64,000 nucleotides of DNA from JAVBTR01 sp031556065 (lineage in GTDB: Bacteria; Bacillota; Clostridia; Christensenellales; Aristaeellaceae), in NCBI GenBank assembly GCA_031556065.1, contig JAVBTR010000036.1, positions 1 through 64,000 on the forward strand, in the 5' to 3' direction. The notes beneath the pieces were generated by a model. The model did no database searches, was not told where the DNA came from, and saw nothing but the letters and a program-made list of their open reading frames with translations. Within the stretch, counting starts at the first letter, position 1, and each line of letters begins with the position of its first letter. Position numbers and translations under genes: made by a program. Positions 16,882-24,294 of the stretch are shown piece by piece.

Positions 16882-18336
16882 ATGGACCGAAAAGATTATT
16901 TGCAAACCATTGAAAAAGTTATCGGGGAAGGCCGCTACAAAGATAACTGGGATTCACTATCAGGCCATCAGATGCCCAAATGGCTTCGCGAAGGGAAATT
17001 TGGCATATTTATTCACTGGGGTGTCTATTCGGTGCCGGGGTTTGGCAACGAATGGTATTCTCGAAATATGTACATTCAAGGCAGCCCTGAATATGAGCAT
17101 CATATTAAAACCTATGGCAAGCATGCGGAGTTTGGCTATAAGGATTTTATCCCGCTGTTCAAAGCGGACAAGTTCGATCCCGAGGCCTGGGCGGAATTGT
17201 TTAGCGAAGCCGGGGCCAAGTATGTGGTGCCTGTGGCGGAGCACCACGATGGATTCCAAATGTATAAAAGCGAGGTCTCCCATTGGAACGCTTATGAAAT
17301 GGGCCCCAAACGGGATGTGCTGGGAGAATTAAGCGCGGCTGTGCGGGAAAAAGGCATGGTAAACGGCGCTTCCTCCCACCGGGTGGAGCATTGGTTTTTT
17401 ATGAGCCATGGGAAGGAGTTTGAAAGCGATATTAAGGAGCCCATGGCGGTGGGCGATTTTTATTGGCCTGCCATGGAAGAAAAGGATCACCTGGATATGT
17501 TCTCGGAGCCTGTGCCCACAAAGGAATTTTTGGACGATTGGCTCATCCGCTGCTGCGAGCTCGTGGACCAGTTTAAGCCTTTGGAATTCTATTTTGATTG
17601 GTGGATCCTCCACTCCAGCGTCAAGCCTTACCTTAAAAAGTTTATCGCTTATTATTATAACAGAGCCCTTGAATGGGGAAAGGAAGTAACTGTCTGCTAT
17701 AAGCACGACGCTTGCGCCTTTGGCACCGCCACGCTGGATTTGGAACGGGGTAAGTTCAAAGACGCCCAGCCCTTTTACTGGCAGACGGATACCGCTATCG
17801 CCAGAAACTCCTGGTGCTGGACAGAAAACAACGCGTTTAAGCCAGCGGATTCCCTTGTAAGGGAACTGGTGGATGTGGTCAGCAAAAACGGGGTTATGCT
17901 GTTAAACGTAGGCCCCAAGCCCGATGGCAGCTTTAGCGATGAAGACACAGCCATTCTAAAGGCCATTGGCAAATGGCTTAAAACAAATGGCGAGGCCATT
18001 TATGGCACCACCGTCTGGCGTCGTTCTTCCGAAGGCCCTACACAAACCAAGGAAGGCCAGTTTACCGATGGGGAGGATACGGTCTTTACCCATGAGGACA
18101 TTCGCTTTACCGCCAAGGGAGAGCATCTTTATGCCACGTTCCTTAAGTGGCCGGAGGATGGGAAGGCAACAGTTAAAGCCTTTTCAGCCCCGGGCGTTTT
18201 TCAAGATGCGATCAGTCACGTGGAAATACTGGGCCATGAAATACGTCATTGGCATAGAGACGATAAGGGCCTGCATATCGATGCCCCGGGAATCGATACT
18301 GTGATGCCAGTTACCGTCAAGGTCACCATCGCTTAA
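16882..18336 (+). CDS. Alpha-L-fucosidase, glycoside hydrolase family 29
   Basis: The 484-residue enzyme shows the GH29 start (KFGIFIHWGVYSVPGFGNEWYS, residues 39-60), the active-site AEHHDGFQMY (about 119-128), the nucleophile D239 in EFYFDWW and the closing block LLNVGPKPDGSF. It removes terminal alpha-linked L-fucose; there is no signal peptide, so it acts in the cytoplasm. AAAGGAG precedes the ATG at 16882, which I prefer over the TTG two codons upstream. In this locus the likely substrate is fucosylated xyloglucan or another plant glycan. It leads a three-gene operon. Confidence 0.92.
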   Translation: MDRKDYLQTIEKVIGEGRYKDNWDSLSGHQMPKWLREGKFGIFIHWGVYSVPGFGNEWYSRNMYIQGSPEYEHHIKTYGKHAEFGYKDFIPLFKADKFDPEAWAELFSEAGAKYVVPVAEHHDGFQMYKSEVSHWNAYEMGPKRDVLGELSAAVREKGMVNGASSHRVEHWFFMSHGKEFESDIKEPMAVGDFYWPAMEEKDHLDMFSEPVPTKEFLDDWLIRCCELVDQFKPLEFYFDWWILHSSVKPYLKKFIAYYYNRALEWGKEVTVCYKHDACAFGTATLDLERGKFKDAQPFYWQTDTAIARNSWCWTENNAFKPADSLVRELVDVVSKNGVMLLNVGPKPDGSFSDEDTAILKAIGKWLKTNGEAIYGTTVWRRSSEGPTQTKEGQFTDGEDTVFTHEDIRFTAKGEHLYATFLKWPEDGKATVKAFSAPGVFQDAISHVEILGHEIRHWHRDDKGLHIDAPGIDTVMPVTVKVTIA

Positions 18337-18354
18337 TAACGAAGAGGAGGGCTT

Positions 18355-20370
18355 ATGCAAACCATTTCCATTGAGCAAGCCATTTTAACAGGCGGAGCGA
18401 AGATCATAAGCCGGGAAGGCGAAGAAACAAAGCTTCTTTGGCCTGCTTTAGGCGGCGGGCTGAACTTGCCCCAACTGATCCATTGCAAGGAGCGCTATGG
18501 GGTGTTTACCCTTGAATGCAGGGAAGACCACAGCATGAACATGTATTTAAACGTGCGGCTTCAAAACGCCCAGCAGCAAGCGCCCCATTTCGATCTGTGT
18601 TTTGGGGTGATGCCCGGGGTTAAAACGCTTATTTGCCTGGACCTTCGGTTGATGGACGCCAGTGTGCTGTTCCCCGAGACCACCCCAGGCCAGCGCAAGA
18701 TCACCTGCCATGGCGGCCGGGTGGATTTTGAAAACGTGGCATCCATTACCCTTGAAAACGCCCCCAGCTTTCAACCTGTGGAGGCCATTATCAGTGACAT
18801 ACTTTTAACCGATCAGCGGCCGGAGGAATTTCCCCTTCCAAGGATGAAGCTGATCGACGAAATGGGCCAGTATAAATTAAAGGATTGGGCCGGTAAATCC
18901 CACAGCATTGGGGATATGCGTTTAAAGCTACAAGAGGCCCTTCAACTGCCGGATGCATTCGGCATGGCGGATTGGGATGCCTTCGGAGGATTAAAGACCC
19001 TGCCGGTTTGTGAAGCCACAGGTTTTTTCAAAAAAGCCAAGGTGGAAGGCAAGTGGTTCTTGGCCGATCCTTTGGGCAATGCTTTTTTCAGCATTGGCCC
19101 CGATTGCGTTGTGGCCCGCTCCGATTGCCGGATCGATGGACTGGAAGCCTTGTGCGATTGGCTGCCAGCGGAAAACGATTCGATTTATGGCCCTATGTTT
19201 GCCCACATGCCCTGGCCCCATTCAGGAGACAGGCGGCGGGATTGCACCCTGTTTTCCTTTGAACAAGCCAACCTGTATAAGGCCTTTGGGGAGGATTGGT
19301 ACCAGCAGTGGCAAAGGCTTATGTGCGGGCAGCTTAAGCAAAACGGACTGAACACCTTAGGCAACTGGTCCGATGAAAACATCAAGGGCAAGATGTCTAT
19401 CCCCTATGTTACCACCTTAAAGCAGTTCCCCGGCACCAAGCAGTGCATATTCAGGGATTTCCCCGATGTGTTGAGCGGGGAGTACCTTGAAAACGCCCAC
19501 CAATGCGCCCAGCTTCTTAAAGACCAGGCTCATGATCCACTGATGATCGGCTACTTCCTGCGCAACGAGCCCGCCTGGGCCTTTGTGAATAACCTGGTCA
19601 TTGCCGATGAAGTGCTTTATAACCAGGAGCCAAGCGCCTGCAAGAGGGAACTGATCCGTACCCTGCAAGCCCAATACGGCGAAATTTCTAAGCTGAACAG
19701 CGCCTGGGGCACCGCTTTTGCCGCTTTTGAAGATTTAAACCGACCTATTAAAAACGCCTCCATGCTATCTGAAAAGGCCAATAAAGACCTTCGCGCTTTT
19801 TCACGGGTTATGCTGGAAGCCTATGTGGGCATTCCCTCGGAGGCCTGCCGCAAGGTGGACCCCAACCATATGAATCTGGGTATGCGCTGGGCATGGATCA
19901 GCGATCCCGATTTGGTAACAGGCTGGGAGCATTTCGATGTGTTTTCCATTAACTGCTACGCGGTAGACCCAACCCCGGCTATAGACCGTGTGGCGGAGCT
20001 GGGGGTCGATCTCCCTGTGATGATCGGCGAATTTCACTTTGGTGCCCTGGATGGGGGCCAGACCGCTACCGGCCTTGAAGGGGTAACCGATCAAACCCAG
20101 CGGGGCATAGCCTACCGCCACTATGTGGAGCAGGTGGCCGCGCATCCGGCGGGGGTGGGGTGCCATTGGTTCCAATGCTACGATCAGTTCGAGCTGGGCA
20201 GGTTCGACGGGGAAAATTATAATATTGGCCTGTTCGATGTGTGCTCCCTGCCGTCGCCCATTATGATGAACGCAGTAAGGCGCACCAGCGAAAGCGTTTA
20301 TGCAGTCAAAGCGGGCATCACTGCACCCACAGAGAAAAAGCCCCAAAGCATTCCTATGGTCTCTTACTAA
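18355..20370 (+). CDS. Clan GH-A glycoside hydrolase, GH50-like
   Basis: The 671-residue protein has an N-terminal beta region (about 1-200) and a TIM-barrel region with GYFLRNEPAW (acid/base E405) and MIGEFHFGALDGG (nucleophile E559). The GEFHFGALD wording is like that of GH50 agarases, and NEP/GEF pairs are general to clan A, which includes GH42 beta-galactosidases. It has no signal peptide. Agar is an unlikely substrate here; a beta-galactosidase acting on galactosylated side chains is a better guess. Start by GAGGAGGG 6 bases before the ATG, 18 bases after the fucosidase gene. Confidence 0.65.
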   Translation: MQTISIEQAILTGGAKIISREGEETKLLWPALGGGLNLPQLIHCKERYGVFTLECREDHSMNMYLNVRLQNAQQQAPHFDLCFGVMPGVKTLICLDLRLMDASVLFPETTPGQRKITCHGGRVDFENVASITLENAPSFQPVEAIISDILLTDQRPEEFPLPRMKLIDEMGQYKLKDWAGKSHSIGDMRLKLQEALQLPDAFGMADWDAFGGLKTLPVCEATGFFKKAKVEGKWFLADPLGNAFFSIGPDCVVARSDCRIDGLEALCDWLPAENDSIYGPMFAHMPWPHSGDRRRDCTLFSFEQANLYKAFGEDWYQQWQRLMCGQLKQNGLNTLGNWSDENIKGKMSIPYVTTLKQFPGTKQCIFRDFPDVLSGEYLENAHQCAQLLKDQAHDPLMIGYFLRNEPAWAFVNNLVIADEVLYNQEPSACKRELIRTLQAQYGEISKLNSAWGTAFAAFEDLNRPIKNASMLSEKANKDLRAFSRVMLEAYVGIPSEACRKVDPNHMNLGMRWAWISDPDLVTGWEHFDVFSINCYAVDPTPAIDRVAELGVDLPVMIGEFHFGALDGGQTATGLEGVTDQTQRGIAYRHYVEQVAAHPAGVGCHWFQCYDQFELGRFDGENYNIGLFDVCSLPSPIMMNAVRRTSESVYAVKAGITAPTEKKPQSIPMVSY

Positions 20371-20390
20371 TTTGCCAAAGGAGACATCAA

Positions 20391-21302
20391 ATGAACCGCA
20401 AGCTGCAAGCCTTTTTGAAAAGGGTGGAAAGTGAAAGCCTGAAAATCGAAGCCATTGGCTTGATGCAGGATGGAAGAATGATTTTTGAACGCCACTGGGC
20501 ACCGGACCGCCCCAGAAACATTTATTCCAACACAAAAAGCTTTATGGCCACGGCGGCGGGTGTGGCTATTTCCGAAGGCAAGCTGTCCCTTAGCGACAAG
20601 CTGGCGGAATGCTTTCCGGAGGCCATGCCTCAAAGCCCGCCCCCGGCGCTGTGCCAAATCACCCTTCAGCATTTGCTTACCATGTCCTCGGGCTTTGGTC
20701 AGCCTCATTTGATGATGGATCAGCGCCGCCAGGGCATAGGTGCGCCGGATTATCTAAAATATATGCTGACTCAGCCTCTTTTTGATGTTCCGGGAGGAAG
20801 CTTTTGCTATTCCACCGCCGATAGTATGCTAGCCGGGCGGATGATCGAGCACAAGGTTCACATGAACCTGCACCAATACCTGTACGAAAAGCTTTTTGCG
20901 CCCCTTGGAATCGGCGTTCCCATTTGGGAATGCTGCCCGCAAGGGCACCCCAATGGCGGCGGCGGGCTCTTTTTGGATCTTGCTAATATGATGAAGCTGG
21001 GCCAGCTGTATCTGAACAATGGCCTTTGGCAGGGAAAGCAGCTGGCAGACCCTCAGTGGATTGCCTCTGCTACCTCGAAAAAAATCGAAACGCCCAGCGA
21101 TGGCACCAATAACTGGGTCTGCGGCTATGGCTATCAATTCTGGATGTCGCCCTACAAGGACGCCTACCGCGCGGACGGCGCTTTCGGCCAGATCACCATG
21201 GTTTTGCCCGAAAAGGGCATAGTGGTAGGCGTTCAATGCCCGGAAGAGGGCAACTTTGAACAGGTGCGGGTGGCGTTGGACGAAGAGGTTTTGCAGGGGT
21301 GA
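20391..21302 (+). CDS. Serine hydrolase of the beta-lactamase/PBP-like family
   Basis: The 303-residue protein has the SxxK motif in YSNTKSFMATAA (about residues 45-56), with Ser and Lys as expected for the nucleophile and base, and a YST in place of the usual Y-x-N. No signal peptide is present, so it is cytoplasmic. Members include esterases and peptidases as well as beta-lactamases; the setting beside glycosidases favours an esterase removing acyl groups from imported glycans, which is inference. AAGGAG lies 9 bases before the ATG, 20 bases after the preceding gene. Confidence 0.75.
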   Translation: MNRKLQAFLKRVESESLKIEAIGLMQDGRMIFERHWAPDRPRNIYSNTKSFMATAAGVAISEGKLSLSDKLAECFPEAMPQSPPPALCQITLQHLLTMSSGFGQPHLMMDQRRQGIGAPDYLKYMLTQPLFDVPGGSFCYSTADSMLAGRMIEHKVHMNLHQYLYEKLFAPLGIGVPIWECCPQGHPNGGGGLFLDLANMMKLGQLYLNNGLWQGKQLADPQWIASATSKKIETPSDGTNNWVCGYGYQFWMSPYKDAYRADGAFGQITMVLPEKGIVVGVQCPEEGNFEQVRVALDEEVLQG

Positions 21303-21308
21303 ATTTTG

Positions 21309-21342
21309 CGGGAACCCTTTCCCCAAAGTAAAAGGGTTCCCG
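21309..21342 (+). terminator. Terminator-like hairpin after the fucosidase operon
   Basis: CGGGAACCCTTT (21309-21320) pairs perfectly with AAAGGGTTCCCG (21331-21342) around a 10-base loop. There is no T tract. The following GCTCGCC-TCAAAAGAAAGCC resembles the tail after the hairpin at 5559. Confidence 0.6.
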
Positions 21343-21375
21343 TGCTCGCCTCAAAAGAAAGCCAGGATTTGGGTC

Positions 21376-21420
21376 TTGACAATGATACTTTAATTAAGTA
21401 TATTAGAAATATCTTAATTA
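21376..21420 (+). promoter_or_regulatory. Promoter with ArsR-type operator
   Basis: A strong promoter, TTGACA (21376-21381) and TATATT (21399-21404), has an ideal 17-base spacer. Inverted repeats TAATTAAG (21391-21398) and CTTAATTA (21413-21420) flank the -10 box, and ATACTT/AAGTAT (21385-21401) overlaps them. AT-rich symmetry over the -10 is typical for ArsR repressors; one is encoded in this operon. Confidence 0.75.
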
Positions 21421-21436
21421 TTTAAGGGGAATAATG

Positions 21437-21643
21437 ATGGCTGCCAAGAAACTGGCCAGGGTGTTAAAGCAATGTGTGGCTTGCGGGTGCTGTGTGAAGG
21501 AATGTGCCTTTGAAGCCATTGGGGTGAACAATGGGGTAGCCGCTTTGGTGGATGAAGGAAAATGCAAGGGCTGCGGTAAATGCCAGAAGGTCTGCCCTGC
21601 CGGGGTGATCGAAATGGTGCAAAGGGAAGGTGCCGGGGCATGA
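21437..21643 (+). CDS. 2[4Fe-4S] ferredoxin
   Basis: This small protein (68 residues) carries two cluster motifs: CVACGCCVKEC (with one extra Cys) and CKGCGKCQKVCP. It should carry two [4Fe-4S] clusters and pass single electrons in the cytoplasm. Two ATGs are adjacent (21434 and 21437); the second has the better distance from AGGGGA. It is the first gene of a tightly packed five-gene operon, and its stop overlaps the start of the membrane Fe-S protein, so it is probably that protein's electron partner. Confidence 0.88.
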   Translation: MAAKKLARVLKQCVACGCCVKECAFEAIGVNNGVAALVDEGKCKGCGKCQKVCPAGVIEMVQREGAGA

Positions 21644-22251
21644 AAAAGAAATGGTACGACTATTTGTGGATTTTTTCAACCCTTTACCTGGCTTTGGGCT
21701 TTTTCAATATTCTCTTTGCCTGGCTGGGACTTATTTGCTTTATTACCCCGCTGATGATCGCCATCATCGGCGGCAACAAGGCCTACTGCAATAAGCTTTG
21801 TGGCCGGGGGCAGCTGTTTGCATTGCTGGGCGGCACGCTGGGGCTTTCCAGAAAGAAGGCGCCCCCGAGGTTCCTTCGCTCCAATGGGTTTCGCTATGGT
21901 TTTCTAGCCTTTTTTATGACCATGTTTTTACTGATGATCTATAATACCTATCTGGTTTTTGCAGGCGCTACCCTGAAGGAAGCGGTTACCCTTTTGTGGG
22001 TGTTTAAGCTGCCCTGGCAATGGACCAACACCGCTTTTGCAGCCCCCTGGGTAGCGCAATTCGCCTTTGGGTTTTATGGCGTTATGCTGACGTCCACAGT
22101 GCTGGGGCTTATAACCATGCTGCTGTTCAAGCCCCGTTCCTGGTGTGTTTATTGCCCCATGGGCACCATGACCCAGGGCATCTGCCAATTAAAGCACAGA
22201 AAGGGTGAATCCCATGGAAGAGAAAGCGAAAAAGATCGCGGAGCTGCTTAA
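21640..22251 (+). CDS. NapH/FixG-like membrane protein with Fe-S binding cysteines
   Basis: The 203-residue protein has four or five hydrophobic segments (about 8-25, 27-45, 85-105, 140-165) and two cysteine groups: YCNKLCGRGQ near residue 49 and WCVYCPMGTMTQGIC near 170. This is the pattern of the membrane-bound [4Fe-4S] domain found in NapH, NosR and CcoG/FixG, in which a redox reaction is linked to the membrane. The motifs are looser than the usual CxxxCP pair. It overlaps the ferredoxin stop (ATGA), and its 3' end overlaps the ArsR gene by 38 bases. Its redox partner outside the membrane is unknown. Confidence 0.7.
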   Translation: MKKKWYDYLWIFSTLYLALGFFNILFAWLGLICFITPLMIAIIGGNKAYCNKLCGRGQLFALLGGTLGLSRKKAPPRFLRSNGFRYGFLAFFMTMFLLMIYNTYLVFAGATLKEAVTLLWVFKLPWQWTNTAFAAPWVAQFAFGFYGVMLTSTVLGLITMLLFKPRSWCVYCPMGTMTQGICQLKHRKGESHGRESEKDRGAA

Positions 22252-22498
22252 GGTATTGGCCAATGAAAACAGGCTGCTTATTCTATGCGCGTTGATCCAG
22301 GGCCCTAAAACTGTAACCGAGATCGGCAAGCAGGTGCCCAATATTACCCAATCAGCCCTATCTCAGCATTTGACGCTTTTAAAAGCCCACGGCATATTGG
22401 ATTGTGTTAAAAACGGCCAGAACGTCACATACGAAATTCGGGACCATCGGGTGGAGGAGATTATCAGTGTTCTTAAAACGCATTATTGTAACGGTTAG
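22214..22498 (+). CDS. ArsR-family repressor with persulfide-sensor-like cysteine pair
   Basis: This 94-residue winged-helix protein carries the recognition region TQSALSQHLTLLKAHGIL. It lacks the ELCVCD metal site of ArsR/SmtB. Cysteines occur at C25 (LLILCAL) and C92 (THYCNG), the two places used by the BigR/SqrR/YgaV persulfide sensors, plus one between them. In those proteins the cysteines form a polysulfide bridge and release DNA. A rhodanese follows, which supports sensing of reactive sulfur. Start at ATG 22214, behind AAGGG. It overlaps both neighbours and probably binds the operator at 21391. Confidence 0.8.
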   Translation: MEEKAKKIAELLKVLANENRLLILCALIQGPKTVTEIGKQVPNITQSALSQHLTLLKAHGILDCVKNGQNVTYEIRDHRVEEIISVLKTHYCNG

Positions 22499-22868
22499 CC
22501 TTGTTTTGCTGGCGTTTGTGCTCAGCGCCTGCGCACAAGAGGGAGACTACCGCAGGATAACGGCGGAAGAAGCCAGGGCCATCATGGAACAAGAGGAACC
22601 CTATATTCTTTTAGATGTACGCACAGAGGAGGAGTTTTTAGAAAACCATATTGAGGGAGCCATGCTTATTCCCGATTACGAAATAGGGGATAAAGCCGCG
22701 CTGCTGCTTCCTCAAAAGGATTCCCTCATCTTGATCTACTGCCGCTCTGGCCGTAGAAGCGCCCTGGCTGCCAAGGATCTCATTGCTTTGGGGTACACCC
22801 ATGTATACGATTTCGGCGGTATTATTGATTGGCCTTATGAAACCATTTCAGCGCAAAAGGAGCAATAG
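22467..22868 (+). CDS. Rhodanese-domain lipoprotein
   Basis: The 133-residue protein begins with a lipoprotein signal (LLAFVLSAC, lipid Cys near residue 20), followed by a single rhodanese domain. The active-site loop is CRSGRRS (near residue 92), with the nucleophile Cys present. It would carry sulfane sulfur as a persulfide on the outer face of the membrane. The GTG at 22467 follows GGAGGAGA by 6 bases; the longer upstream frame has no membrane signal. It overlaps the ArsR gene by 32 bases, so the two are coupled. Confidence 0.88.
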   Translation: MFLKRIIVTVSLVLLAFVLSACAQEGDYRRITAEEARAIMEQEEPYILLDVRTEEEFLENHIEGAMLIPDYEIGDKAALLLPQKDSLILIYCRSGRRSALAAKDLIALGYTHVYDFGGIIDWPYETISAQKEQ

Positions 22869-22869
22869 C

Positions 22870-23058
22870 ATGAAACTGATTGTAAACCCTGATAAATGCC
22901 CCCAAAACCACACTTGCCCATCCATTAAGGTTTGTCCCAAGAAGGCCATCACCCAAGCAGATAAGAACACCTTACCCCAAATTGATGAAGCTTTGTGCAT
23001 TGTATGCGGCAAGTGCATTCAATTTTGCCCTAAGGGCGCTTTTGAAAAGGTGGAGTAG
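22870..23058 (+). CDS. Small ferredoxin-like 4Fe-4S protein
   Basis: The 62-residue protein has CPQNHTCPSIKVCP near the start, with wider spacing than a normal cluster motif, and a regular CIVCGKCIQFCP motif near the end. One cluster is certain; the first may be an atypical one. AAGGAG lies 6 bases before the ATG. It is the last gene of the sulfur/redox operon and its 3' end overlaps that of the convergent 2Fe-2S subunit gene by 40 bases. Confidence 0.85.
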   Translation: MKLIVNPDKCPQNHTCPSIKVCPKKAITQADKNTLPQIDEALCIVCGKCIQFCPKGAFEKVE

Positions 23059-23519
23059 TGGGCTAGGGCTTGCTTAACCCCATTGCCGATTTCTTCATAG
23101 CTTGTACACCTGCATAGGTTGGATTCCAGCCAGCGTTCTATTTCATATTCATCTGCTTGTGGGTTTTGAAGGCAAAGCCCATGGCATACCAGCAAAAAAC
23201 CAGAGGTGCAATAGCCGCATTGAAAAGCCCGCTGGTTAACAAAGGCTTGTTGAATGGGCGTACTGCCTCCAAGCCCTTCTACCGTTAAAATGCTGTGGCC
23301 CATGGCCTCAACAGCCAATACCAGGCAGGCTTTGACGGGCCTTTCATCCATCAGAACAGTGCAAGCCCCGCAATCCCCATTCAGGCAGCCGGGCTTGGCG
23401 CCGGTTAAGCCCAGCTGGGCCCGGAGCACATCGATCAATAAATCGCTGGGACGGACACATAGGCTGTGTTCGTCCCTGTTTACGTTTAATGTGATTATAC
23501 ATTTGCCTTCATAGATCAT
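23019..23519 (-). CDS. Molybdenum hydroxylase, 2Fe-2S subunit
   Basis: This 166-residue subunit has the plant-type cluster site GCLNGDCGACTVL (about residues 44-56) with a fourth Cys in KACLVL, and the second, helical cluster site CGYCTSGF ... CRCTSY (about 96-140). It passes electrons from the molybdenum centre to FAD, as in xanthine dehydrogenase, CO dehydrogenase and nicotinate dehydrogenase. Its start overlaps the FAD subunit gene by 11 bases; AAGGAGG lies before the ATG. It overlaps the end of the convergent ferredoxin gene. Confidence 0.92.
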   Translation of the reverse strand: MIYEGKCIITLNVNRDEHSLCVRPSDLLIDVLRAQLGLTGAKPGCLNGDCGACTVLMDERPVKACLVLAVEAMGHSILTVEGLGGSTPIQQAFVNQRAFQCGYCTSGFLLVCHGLCLQNPQADEYEIERWLESNLCRCTSYEEIGNGVKQALAHYSTFSKAPLGQN

Positions 23520-24294
23520 GGCTTCCCTCCTTTGAAAGCAGGTGGGCTATTTCCTCCACCAATATATTGAACAGATGCAGCCGGTATGGGCCGGAGCCTT
23601 CACAATCATCAAGGGGGTCTTCCGGCAAGGTAGGCTTATCCCCATCCAGGGTCCAAAAGGGATTGGAGCAGATGCCGGAAAAAGCCATAGAAATTTTGCC
23701 CTGTGTTTTAATGGCCTCGGCCGTTACCGCAGGGTAGCCGATTTTTTCATTGAAGGTTTTTTTAATATGGGCGTAGGGGGCTTGGGTCATTTCTTTTTTC
23801 ACCTGGACTGAAACCACCATTTCCCCCGGTAAAAGCTGCATTCGCCCCCTGAACACATCGTGAACGGACACCCACCGTTTACCCAAAGGCCCGAACAATT
23901 CAACCCTTGCGTCCCCTAAAAGAAGGGGCAGAACCATTTCCCGGTATCTGATGGTGCCGCAAAGGTTTCCCCCAAGGGTGATCCGGCATTGGTTGGTATG
24001 ATCCGCAATCCGGCCTGCTGTTTGCCCCAGCAAGGGATACAGCTTGCTTAAACGGATATCCTCTAAGGTTTTGCATGCGCCAAAGATCATGTAGCCGCCG
24101 GCTTCTTCCATTATGTTCAGCTGGGGAATTGCCTTTAGATCGATCACCGCTTGTGGGGAAATGCTCCCGGCTGTGCAAAGGGTAATGATCTCGCTGCCTC
24201 CGGCGTAATAAATGGGATTTTTAAATTGGCTGTATAAGGCTGCGGCCTCCTTAAGGGTTTGAGGGCGGCAATAAGCAAAATTGGTTCCGATCAT
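23509..24294 (-). CDS. Molybdenum hydroxylase, FAD subunit
   Basis: The 261-residue subunit belongs to the CoxM/XdhB family. YYAGGSEIITL (about residues 32-42) is the pyrophosphate loop of FAD binding and TLGGNLCGTIRYR (about 103-115) matches the second flavin motif. It is slightly shorter than the usual 280-300 residues. The ATG at 24294 overlaps the stop of the large subunit (ATGA) and has GGAGGG before it. FAD is where NAD or another acceptor is expected to be reduced. Confidence 0.87.
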   Translation of the reverse strand: MIGTNFAYCRPQTLKEAAALYSQFKNPIYYAGGSEIITLCTAGSISPQAVIDLKAIPQLNIMEEAGGYMIFGACKTLEDIRLSKLYPLLGQTAGRIADHTNQCRITLGGNLCGTIRYREMVLPLLLGDARVELFGPLGKRWVSVHDVFRGRMQLLPGEMVVSVQVKKEMTQAPYAHIKKTFNEKIGYPAVTAEAIKTQGKISMAFSGICSNPFWTLDGDKPTLPEDPLDDCEGSGPYRLHLFNILVEEIAHLLSKEGSHDL

